Shown: positions 1 to 5,038 of the stretch, piece by piece
Position numbering within the stretch: the first letter of the stretch is position 1
Layout: each line of letters opens with the position of its first letter
Assembly (NCBI GenBank): GCA_958421035.1
Contig: CATZKS010000129.1
Span: forward strand, 1-5,038
Reading direction: 5' to 3'
DNA: 5,038 nucleotides
Source of the DNA: an uncultured Collinsella sp.
Lineage (GTDB): Bacteria; Actinomycetota; Coriobacteriia; Coriobacteriales; Coriobacteriaceae
Translations under genes and position numbers: made by a program
Notes under the pieces: model-generated
The model's input: only the letters and a program-made list of their open reading frames with translations
Databases searched by the model: none
Told to the model about the DNA's origin: nothing

Positions 1-39
1 GAGCGCAAAATGGATTCTAAAAAACACCTTGCCAAATAG
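1..39 (+). CDS. Possible C-terminal end of a convergent plus-strand gene (partial)
   Basis: Frame 1 is open from the window edge and reads ERKMDSKKHLAK before a TAG stop at 37-39. The stop lies only 12 bases before a strong terminator-like inverted repeat that has a T-rich flank on the plus strand too. A lysine-rich hydrophilic tail followed at once by a terminator is what the end of a real gene often looks like, and it would explain why the hairpin is symmetric. Only 12 codons are visible, so no family can be named and chance is a serious alternative. Of the other two plus frames, one stops at once and the other runs through the hairpin, which makes frame 1 the best candidate. Confidence 0.4.
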   Translation, partial: ERKMDSKKHLAK

Positions 40-51
40 GAGCGTCAGGAC

Positions 52-96
52 GCAAGAAACCCCCGCCGCACGAAGTGCGCAGCGGGGGTTTCTTGC
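52..96. terminator. Strong, probably bidirectional intrinsic terminator after oppF
   Basis: Positions 52-66 pair perfectly with 82-96 (15 bp: GCAAGAAACCCCCGC against GCGGGGGTTTCTTGC). Above this, a 2-base bulge (80-81) leads to a further 5-bp stem (67-71 with 75-79) closed by a GAA loop. The GC core is flanked by AAA on one side and TTTCTT on the other, so either transcript direction gives a GC-rich stem followed by a U-rich stretch. It begins 57 bases past the oppF stop codon, the expected place for the end of the opp transcript. It probably also ends transcription of a gene arriving from the left. Pairing was read by eye; no folding energy was calculated. Confidence 0.87.
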
Positions 97-153
97 ATGT
101 CCGAGGACGTTCTGAAAAGTAACTTCAGGGCGGGCCCGGACGATAACAACCGA

Positions 154-1182
154 CTACAGGTCGATGTGCGATTCCTTGATCGGGAACGGCTCCGCGAAGT
201 GGCAGGCGCAGCAGTGACCCGGTGCGACTTCCTTAAACTCGGGAAGCTTCTCAGAGCAGATACCCTGCGCGATCGGGCAGCGCGTGTGGAAACGGCAGCC
301 GGTCGGCGGATCCAGCGGTGACGGCGGATCGCCGGCGAGGATGATGCGCTTACGGGTCTTCTGGATATCCGGATCGGGAACCGGCACGGCAGACAGCAGC
401 GACTGCGTGTACGGATGGTGAGGCTCGCTATAGAGCGTCTTCCAGTCCGAAACCTCGACCATCTTACCCAGATACATAACGGCAACGCGATCGGAAATGT
501 GCTGCACGACGGACAGGTCGTGAGCGATAAACAGATACGCGGTACCGAACTTGTCCTGCAGTTCCTTGAGCAGGTTCAGAACCTGGGCCTGAATGGACAC
601 ATCCAGAGCGGAAACCGGCTCGTCGCAGATAATCAGCTTGGGCTTCAGAGCAAACGCGCGGGCAATGCCGACACGCTGACGCTGACCGCCGGAGAACTCA
701 TGAGGATAGCGGTTGATGTGCTCGGGGTTCAGTCCGACAACGTCGAGAAGCTCGCGGACACGCTCAATGCGCTCCTCCTTGGTGCCCACGCCGTGAATGG
801 TCATGGGTTCGGAGACGATCTCGCCGATGGTCATGCGGGGATTCAGCGAAGCATAAGGATCCTGGAAGATAAACTGCATCTCGCGACGCATGTCCTTGAT
901 CTCGTGTTTGCTCATCTCGGCAACATCTTTGCCCTGGAAGAACACCTTACCGGCGGTCGGCTTGGTCAGACGCATGATGGTACGGCCCGTGGTGGACTTA
1001 CCGCAACCAGACTCGCCAACCAGACCAAAGGTCTCGCCCGGATAAATCTCAAAAGAGATGTCGTTTACAGCAGAGACGACACGCTTGGAGAAGCGCTTGG
1101 CGAACATGCCGGACTCAGCGGGGAACTCCTTAGAGAGGTGCTCGACCTTCAGCAGCGGAGTACGCTCGTTGGTATCTGCCAT
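154..1182 (-). CDS. oppF: Oligopeptide ABC transporter, ATP-binding subunit OppF
   Basis: This 342-residue protein is one of the two cytoplasmic ATPases that power peptide import through OppB-OppC. The motifs run in order: Walker A GESGCGKST at residues 56-64, Q-loop Gln107 (FQDP), ABC signature FSGGQRQR at 163-170, Walker B LIICDEP at 183-189 with catalytic Glu188, D-loop SALD, and switch His221. All are intact, so ATP hydrolysis is expected. The C-terminal oligopeptide-transporter extension has cysteines at 296, 302, 309 and 324/325/327, the pattern of the OppD/OppF/DppD tail. GESGCGKST is the OppF/DppF form of Walker A, whereas the upstream gene has the OppD form GESGSGKS. The reading frame is open to an ATG at 1326, but that start would lie deep inside oppD. 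The ATG at 1182 overlaps the oppD stop (TAATG) and has AAGGGAGG upstream, so it is preferred. It is the last gene before the terminator. Substrate class (oligo- or dipeptide) is inferred. Confidence 0.93.
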   Translation of the reverse strand: MADTNERTPLLKVEHLSKEFPAESGMFAKRFSKRVVSAVNDISFEIYPGETFGLVGESGCGKSTTGRTIMRLTKPTAGKVFFQGKDVAEMSKHEIKDMRREMQFIFQDPYASLNPRMTIGEIVSEPMTIHGVGTKEERIERVRELLDVVGLNPEHINRYPHEFSGGQRQRVGIARAFALKPKLIICDEPVSALDVSIQAQVLNLLKELQDKFGTAYLFIAHDLSVVQHISDRVAVMYLGKMVEVSDWKTLYSEPHHPYTQSLLSAVPVPDPDIQKTRKRIILAGDPPSPLDPPTGCRFHTRCPIAQGICSEKLPEFKEVAPGHCCACHFAEPFPIKESHIDL

Positions 1183-2273
1183 TACGCCTCGCCTCCCTTC
1201 TTGGAATCCTTGCGCGTACGGGACGTCACAGGAGCGTTCTTGAGGAACTCGGGGTCGCCAGCGTAGTGGCACGCAGAATAGTGACCAGACTCGGTAACAA
1301 AACGCTCGGGGCGCTGCTTGCGGCACTTATCCGTCGCATAGGGGCAGCGAGGAGAGAAGACACAGCCCTCGGGCAGGTTCATGAGCGAAGGCGGGTTGCC
1401 GTGAATCGGCGTAAGCGGCTTCTTCTCTTCGATGGCCTGCTCCGGGATGGAGCGGATAAGGCCCCAGGTGTAGGGGTGGCGGCTCTCGTAGAAGATTTCC
1501 TCAGCAGTACCGAACTCGACGGGACGGCCGGCGTACATAACCATGATCTTATCGGCCATATCGGCAACGACACCCAGGTCATGGGTGATCATGATGATGG
1601 CGTTGCCGTTCTTCTCCTGCATTTCCTGCATGAGCTCGATAATCTGAGCCTGAATGGTAACGTCCAGGGCAGTCGTGGGCTCGTCGGCAATCAGAATATC
1701 GGGATCGCAGGCAAGAGCCATGGCAATCATGACGCGCTGACGCATACCGCCAGAGAACTGGTGCGGATACTCATTGACGCGCTTCTCGGGCTCGGGAATA
1801 CCAACGAGGTCCAAAAGCTCGGTGGCACGCTTGAGCGCCTCCTGCTTGGAGTAGCCACGGTGCAGACGAAGGCCCTCGCCCACCTGTTTGCCGATCTTAT
1901 AGACCGGGTTCAAGGAGGTCATAGGATCCTGGAAGATCATCGCGATATCGTTACCGCGAATGTGCTGCATCTCTTCCTCGGTCATCTCGAGGATCGAACG
2001 ACCGCGATAGCGAACGTCGCCGCCCTCGATCTTTCCCGGAGGCATCGAGATAAGACCCATGATGGTCATGGCGGTCACGGACTTACCGGAGCCGGACTCA
2101 CCGACGACGCCCAGGGTCTCGCCGCGATCGAGCGTGTAGGAGACACCGTCGACAGCGCGAACGACGCCATCTTCGGTGTGGAAATACATCTTAAGGTCAT
2201 CGACCTCGAGCAGATGCTGGCCCTCGGGAACCGGCTGGTCCTTCAGGTCCACATAGTTCTTGTTCTTCTTCAT
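1182..2273 (-). CDS. oppD: Oligopeptide ABC transporter, ATP-binding subunit OppD
   Basis: This 363-residue cytoplasmic ATPase is the partner of OppF. It has Walker A GESGSGKS at residues 58-65, Q-loop Gln115 (IFQDP), signature FSGGMRQR at 173-180, Walker B DILIADEP at 192-199 with catalytic Glu198, D-loop TALD at 201-204, and switch His231. Both the signature and the catalytic residues are intact. The C-terminal extension from about residue 265 contains HPYTWGL, then Cys304, Cys310, Cys317 and Cys335, the four-cysteine set known in this subfamily and linked to an iron-sulfur cluster in some solved peptide transporters. The length is a little above the usual 320-340 residues because of a hydrophilic N-terminal lead of about 20 residues and a basic tail (SRTRKDSKK). 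The ATG start lies 2 bases after the oppC stop and has AAGGA 9 bases upstream inside oppC. The alternative name dppD cannot be excluded. Confidence 0.94.
   Translation of the reverse strand: MKKNKNYVDLKDQPVPEGQHLLEVDDLKMYFHTEDGVVRAVDGVSYTLDRGETLGVVGESGSGKSVTAMTIMGLISMPPGKIEGGDVRYRGRSILEMTEEEMQHIRGNDIAMIFQDPMTSLNPVYKIGKQVGEGLRLHRGYSKQEALKRATELLDLVGIPEPEKRVNEYPHQFSGGMRQRVMIAMALACDPDILIADEPTTALDVTIQAQIIELMQEMQEKNGNAIIMITHDLGVVADMADKIMVMYAGRPVEFGTAEEIFYESRHPYTWGLIRSIPEQAIEEKKPLTPIHGNPPSLMNLPEGCVFSPRCPYATDKCRKQRPERFVTESGHYSACHYAGDPEFLKNAPVTSRTRKDSKKGGEA
1183..1199 (-). promoter_or_regulatory. oppF ribosome binding site inside the oppD 3' end
   Basis: Read on the minus strand, AAGGGAGG (1199 to 1192) lies 9 bases before the oppF ATG and is made from the codons for the closing Lys-Gly-Gly of OppD. 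The oppD stop and oppF start share one A in TAATG. This arrangement fixes the oppF start at 1182 and suggests that ribosomes ending oppD translation restart on oppF, which would help keep the two ATPases at equal levels. Confidence 0.8.
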
Positions 2274-2287
2274 CCTTATGCGTCCTT
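2274..2287 (-). promoter_or_regulatory. oppD ribosome binding site inside the oppC 3' end
   Basis: AAGGA (2287 to 2283 on the minus strand) is encoded by the last codons of oppC and sits 9 bases before the oppD ATG. The oppC TAA and the oppD ATG are separated by only two bases (TAAGGATG), so the two genes are probably translationally coupled. Confidence 0.65.
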
Positions 2288-3211
2288 CATCTTGACGTCG
2301 AGGGCGTCGCGCAGACCATCACCCAACAGGGTGAAGGCGAGCACCGTCGAGAGAATTGCCAGACCGGGCATGATCATCATCCAGGGAGCAGTCAGAAGAT
2401 ACTGCTGACCGTCCTGAATCATGGAGCCCCACGAAGGCGTAGGCGGAATAACGCCCATGCCGAGGAAGGACAGAGCGGACTCGGTCAGAATGGCGCCACC
2501 AATGTTCATGGTCGCGTAGACCACGATGGAAGCGACGGAGTTCGGGAAGATGTGACGTACGACGATACGAGCATCTGATGCACCCATCGCGCGCGCAGCA
2601 TCAACATAGTCGTTTTCCTTGACCGTCAAGATTGCAGAGCGGAAGACGCGCGCAATCGAAGGCCAGCCGAGAATACCGATGGCGATAAAGACGTTCTGAA
2701 GACCACGTCCGATAACGGCGATCATGGCGACAACGAACAGCACGTACGGGAACGCCAGGAAGATGTCCGCACAGCGCATGATGATCGTATCCCAGATGCC
2801 GCCGTAGAAACCCGCCAGAGCACCCATGACCAGACCGATCAGCGTGGAGATCGCGGTGGCCATAATGCCGACGGACAGCGAAACACGTGCACCGTAGATA
2901 ACGCGGACGAGAATGTCACGACCTAGGGCGTCGGTGCCAAACGGGTGCTCGGCACACGGAGCCAGCAGCGACGTCTGAGCCATGGTGGTCGAGTCGGAAG
3001 CCGTCGGCGAACCGAGCCAGGGCTTAGCCCACAGATCTGCGGTCAGGGCAACCACAACGACGATGATGATCCAGCAGACACCGATAACGGCGAGCTTGTT
3101 CTTACGGAGACGCTTAAAAGCGTCGCCCCACAGCGTGCGGGACTTGGCGGGAGCAGATGCGGCCTTGGTGGCGGTAGCCTGCTCCTGAGACTGAGAATCA
3201 GTTTCCTGCAT
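2276..3211 (-). CDS. oppC: Oligopeptide ABC transporter, permease subunit OppC
   Basis: This 311-residue inner-membrane protein forms half of the peptide channel with OppB. A hydrophilic Gln/Thr/Ala/Ser-rich N-terminus (residues 1-25) is followed by a basic stretch, FKRLRKNKL, and a first membrane helix at about 40-60. The region 89-101 (HPFGTDALGRDIL) is a hallmark of the OppC/DppC branch. Further hydrophobic segments lie at roughly 112-135, 150-168, 172-190, 225-250 and 277-298. The cytoplasmic EAA loop that docks on the ATPases is at about 201-224, with core DAARAMGASDA followed by RHIFPN. Length and motif order are normal for the family. The ATG start is supported by a very strong ribosome binding site 7 bases upstream. 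It lies 14 bases after oppB and 2 bases before oppD, in a typical B-C-D-F order. Confidence 0.94.
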   Translation of the reverse strand: MQETDSQSQEQATATKAASAPAKSRTLWGDAFKRLRKNKLAVIGVCWIIIVVVVALTADLWAKPWLGSPTASDSTTMAQTSLLAPCAEHPFGTDALGRDILVRVIYGARVSLSVGIMATAISTLIGLVMGALAGFYGGIWDTIIMRCADIFLAFPYVLFVVAMIAVIGRGLQNVFIAIGILGWPSIARVFRSAILTVKENDYVDAARAMGASDARIVVRHIFPNSVASIVVYATMNIGGAILTESALSFLGMGVIPPTPSWGSMIQDGQQYLLTAPWMMIMPGLAILSTVLAFTLLGDGLRDALDVKMKDA

Positions 3212-3227
3212 GAGACGTACCTCCCTT
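3212..3227 (-). promoter_or_regulatory. Strong oppC ribosome binding site overlapping the oppB stop
   Basis: On the minus strand AAGGGAGGT (3227 to 3219) is a near-perfect match to the 16S rRNA 3' end, 7 bases before the oppC ATG. Its first two A's are the last two bases of the oppB TAA stop. It fixes the oppC start at 3211 and is the best-spaced site in the operon. Confidence 0.85.
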
Positions 3228-4263
3228 AGGCCTTATCCGACGGACCGCCAAGGCGGATGCGCGGGTCGAGGAATGCATAGCTAATGTCGACGAGCAGGTT
3301 GATCACCATGACGACGACGACGATGAGCGTAACGCCGCCCATAACGATGGGCCAGTCACGCATGCTAATGGCGCGATAGACCTCATAGCCGATACCGGGC
3401 CAGTTAAAGACCGTCTCGGTCAGGATGGCGCCCGAAAGCATGCCGCCAAAGTCGACACCAATATAGGTAACGACGGGGATGAGTGCATTCTTAAGCGCAT
3501 GCTTGATGATGATCGCGCGATTGGAGAGACCCTTGGCCTTTGCCGTACGGATGTAATCCTGGTTCATGACGTCAAGCAGCTGCGAACGCATAATGCGGGC
3601 GGCATAAGCGGTCGAAACCGAAGCCAGCGTAATGGTCGGAAGCACATAGTGCATCCAATCCTGATACTGAGAGCTGGAACCGCCGGCACCCGAGATCGGC
3701 ATGGAGAATGCACCGCCCGTGGCGTCCTTGAGAATGACGCCAAAGAACAGCTGCAGCAACATACCGAGCCAGAAAGCCGGGACGGCAACGAGAATCGACG
3801 TGGTGAGCGTTACCAAAATATCCCAGAAGGAATAACGCTTAACCGCCGAAATGATACCCGCACCGATACCCATGATTGCCTCGAGCACGATGGCGCACGC
3901 GGCAAGTTTGACCGTATACGGATACTTCTGGGCAAAGATTTCCGTAACCGGCAGCTTGCGCTGATACGAATTGCCCAGATCGCCATGAAGCAGGCCGTTC
4001 ATGTAATACAAGTAACGGTCCACGAGCGACGTTTGAACGGGGTCGCCGTTCTCGTCAAGGATCGCGTTGCCGTCCTCGTCCGACTGGACCAGGTGATAGC
4101 GGACGCGAAGCTGAAGCTCCACCTCGGGGGACAGAGCCTTGTCTCCACCGATCAGCTTGATCGGATCTCCCGGCACGATATTCTGGAGGGCGAACAGAAT
4201 CAGCGTAACGCCCAAAAACACCGGGATGAACTGAAGCACACGTTTAACGATGTACTTACCCAT
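3226..4263 (-). CDS. oppB: Oligopeptide ABC transporter, permease subunit OppB
   Basis: This 345-residue membrane protein is the second half of the peptide channel. It starts with the family's classic N-terminus, MGKYIVKRVLQFIPV, which leads into a first helix at about 9-29, followed by NIVPGDP. The external region contains the conserved GLLHGDLGNSY (90-100). Later helices lie at roughly 118-140, 150-177, 207-222, 262-285 and 305-330. The EAA loop at about 236-259 (DYIRTAKAKGL, then IIIKHALKN) contacts the ATPases, and the C-terminal YAFLDPRIR is also typical. The protein is longer than common homologues by an acidic stretch at about 61-78, between the external RVRYHL and VDRYLYYM segments; this is described in the findings. 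The ATG start has AGGGGAG upstream with a tight 4-base spacing. It is separated from oppA by 156 bases and from oppC by 14. Confidence 0.94.
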   Translation of the reverse strand: MGKYIVKRVLQFIPVFLGVTLILFALQNIVPGDPIKLIGGDKALSPEVELQLRVRYHLVQSDEDGNAILDENGDPVQTSLVDRYLYYMNGLLHGDLGNSYQRKLPVTEIFAQKYPYTVKLAACAIVLEAIMGIGAGIISAVKRYSFWDILVTLTTSILVAVPAFWLGMLLQLFFGVILKDATGGAFSMPISGAGGSSSQYQDWMHYVLPTITLASVSTAYAARIMRSQLLDVMNQDYIRTAKAKGLSNRAIIIKHALKNALIPVVTYIGVDFGGMLSGAILTETVFNWPGIGYEVYRAISMRDWPIVMGGVTLIVVVVMVINLLVDISYAFLDPRIRLGGPSDKA

Positions 4264-4282
4264 ACCACTCCCCTATCTAGGG
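4264..4282 (-). promoter_or_regulatory. oppB ribosome binding site within a small inverted repeat
   Basis: AGGGGAG (4274 to 4268 on the minus strand) lies 4 bases before the oppB ATG, a little closer than usual. The bases CCCTA and TAGGG (4278-4282 and 4271-4275) are self-complementary around it, so part of the site could be paired in a short hairpin of 4-5 bp. Whether this weak hairpin forms in the cell is unknown. Confidence 0.55.
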
Positions 4283-4293
4283 ATTAACCTAAA

Positions 4294-4323
4294 TGGGATG
4301 CCGATCGCCAGACCGGCATCCCA
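4294..4323 (-). terminator. Intergenic hairpin between oppA and oppB, possible attenuator
   Basis: Positions 4294-4303 (TGGGATGCCG) pair perfectly with 4314-4323 (CGGCATCCCA), giving a 10-bp stem with a 10-base loop in which two more pairs are possible after one mismatch. In the direction of the operon the stem is followed by TTTAGGTT, a poor U tract, so it would stop only some of the polymerases. Such hairpins after a binding-protein gene commonly let that protein be made in excess over its permease, either by partial termination or by protecting the upstream mRNA end. The remaining bases of the gap (4324-4419) show no convincing promoter or other element. Confidence 0.6.
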
Positions 4324-4419
4324 AAATTACCATCAGCCAGTTTACCCCAGGTTAGGGAGAACTGTATGTTTCCCATGAGGTCTACGTAAATACTTGACCC
4401 TCACGGAAGCTGCAAACTC

Positions 4420-5038
4420 TTAGGCGAGCTCAGCGGTACCCAGCTCGGCATGCTTCTGCGGATCGACATAGAGGTGCTTGATGCGATCGGAGCCGACGAT
4501 GGTGTGCGTGTAGAACATAATCGGGATGACCGGGCAGTCGGCAGCGACCATTGCGTCGGCCTCCTGCATCTTAGCGACGCGCTCCTCGTCGTCAACAATA
4601 GTACGAGCCTCGTCGACCTTGGCGTCGAACTCGGGGTTGTTGTAACCGGAGCGGTTATCGCCACCGAGGGAGTCGGAGTGGAACAGCGGATACAGGAAGT
4701 TGTCCATGATCGGGTAGTCGGCAATCCAACCCAGACGACCGAACTGATAGTTAAAGTTCTGATACTGCTCGAGCAGGGCAGACCACTCAGGGGTATCGGA
4801 GACAGCGGTAACGCCAACCTTGGCGAGGTCGCCGATGATGGACTCCATGATCTCCTTGTGACCGCCGTCCTGGTTGTAGGAAAGGGTCACGCTAATGCCA
4901 CGATCCCCGTTAGCGCCAGCGGGAGCAACCTTGTCGAGGTACTCGTTAGCCTTGTCGACATCGTAGGCGCAGAACTCCCATGCGCCCTCCTTGTAGCCAT
5001 CGATGCCCGGAGGAACAATGCCGTCGGCATGGGTACGG
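4420..5038 (-). CDS. oppA: Oligopeptide ABC transporter, extracellular substrate-binding protein OppA (partial, C-terminal part)
   Basis: The frame is open from the right window edge to a TAA at 4420-4422, giving 205 complete C-terminal codons. The signal peptide, any lipobox cysteine and more than half of the protein lie outside the window. What remains fits the C-terminal lobe of solute-binding family 5 (peptide/nickel binders). It begins with GIVPPGIDGY, continues with a strand rich in SYNQDG, then GRLGWIADYPIMDNFLYPLF (residues about 100-119 of the visible part), the GYNNPEFDAKVDEA segment, and PVIPIMFYTH near the end. It should sit outside the membrane and hand peptides to OppB-OppC. An internal GTG at 4890 is not the start, because family sequence continues in frame upstream of it. 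Being first in the operon, it is probably transcribed from a promoter beyond the window. Peptide length preference cannot be read from this fragment. Confidence 0.92.
   Translation of the reverse strand, partial: RTHADGIVPPGIDGYKEGAWEFCAYDVDKANEYLDKVAPAGANGDRGISVTLSYNQDGGHKEIMESIIGDLAKVGVTAVSDTPEWSALLEQYQNFNYQFGRLGWIADYPIMDNFLYPLFHSDSLGGDNRSGYNNPEFDAKVDEARTIVDDEERVAKMQEADAMVAADCPVIPIMFYTHTIVGSDRIKHLYVDPQKHAELGTAELA

Noticed and set aside
415..1266. A 283-codon plus-strand open frame opposite oppF.
   Set aside because: It lies wholly antisense to a gene with full family motifs, its product has no recognisable domain, and it has the His/Arg/Leu/Gly-rich look of a reverse-strand shadow in GC-rich DNA.
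1183..1326. A 48-residue N-terminal extension of OppF starting at 1326.
   Set aside because: It would overlap oppD by 145 bases, its residues do not resemble the family N-terminus, and the ATG at 1182 has a strong ribosome binding site and the TAATG junction.
858..1937. Matching segments such as GGATCCTGGAAGAT at about 858 and 1922 as a possible repeat.
   Set aside because: They encode the same Q-loop (IFQDP) in the two paralogous ATPases, so common ancestry and motif conservation explain them.
1266..2408. A 380-codon plus-strand open frame opposite oppD.
   Set aside because: It is slightly longer than oppD but antisense to it, ends inside oppC, and its product resembles no family. The complete ATPase motifs on the other strand decide the matter.
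3499..4287. A 262-codon plus-strand open frame opposite oppB.
   Set aside because: It is antisense to oppB, which has clear permease motifs. The product is charged and low in complexity, typical of a shadow of a membrane-protein gene.
4355..4395. A minus-strand promoter for oppB in the oppA-oppB gap (TTTACG, 16 bases, CATACA).
   Set aside because: Only 4 of 6 and 3 of 6 bases match the consensus boxes, which is what chance gives in a gap of this size.
4888..4890. A GTG codon as the start of a short 156-residue gene.
   Set aside because: The frame continues upstream to the window edge with solute-binding-protein sequence such as GIVPPGIDGY, so this is an internal codon of a truncated oppA.
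1..5038. A previously undescribed system.
   Set aside because: Almost every base from 154 rightwards is explained by a normal opp operon with intact motifs; the remaining bases hold a terminator and a short possible gene end.

Overview
The window holds most of one peptide-uptake ABC transporter operon, read leftwards on the minus strand. In transcription order it contains the 3' part of the solute-binding protein gene (oppA, cut by the right edge), the two permease genes oppB and oppC, and the two ATPase genes oppD and oppF. A strong hairpin terminator lies just past oppF at the left end. The five genes belong to the peptide/nickel (Opp/Dpp/App) transporter family. Family membership is secure from motifs. 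The choice of oligopeptide (Opp) over dipeptide (Dpp) or App is by gene order and resemblance only, because the sequence does not show the substrate.

Region by region: 1-39 may be the last codons of a plus-strand gene that converges on the operon. 52-96 is a long, near-symmetric inverted repeat that looks like a terminator serving both directions. 154-1182 is oppF, 1182-2273 oppD, 2276-3211 oppC and 3226-4263 oppB. 4264-4419 is an intergenic gap with a 10-bp hairpin that could act as a partial terminator or a 3'-end stabiliser. 4420-5038 is the C-terminal part of oppA. The four downstream genes are tightly packed (gaps of 14 and 2 bases, then a 1-base overlap), so they are almost certainly one transcript with translational coupling at the last junctions.

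Working model from family knowledge: OppA captures peptides outside the membrane and delivers them to the OppB-OppC channel. OppD and OppF bind and hydrolyse ATP on the cytoplasmic side to drive import. Both ATPases keep a full set of catalytic motifs, and both carry the C-terminal cysteine-rich tail typical of this subfamily.

The organism is probably a fairly GC-rich bacterium. Strong AAGGGAGG-type ribosome binding sites, the overall GC-rich codon choice and the flavour of the proteins suggest an actinobacterium of the Coriobacteriia (Collinsella/Olsenella-like). That is an impression from sequence reading, not a database result. I see no mobile element, CRISPR array, tRNA or rRNA, and no sign of an undescribed system. 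The window is an ordinary, intact transporter operon with a few regulatory and structural details worth checking.
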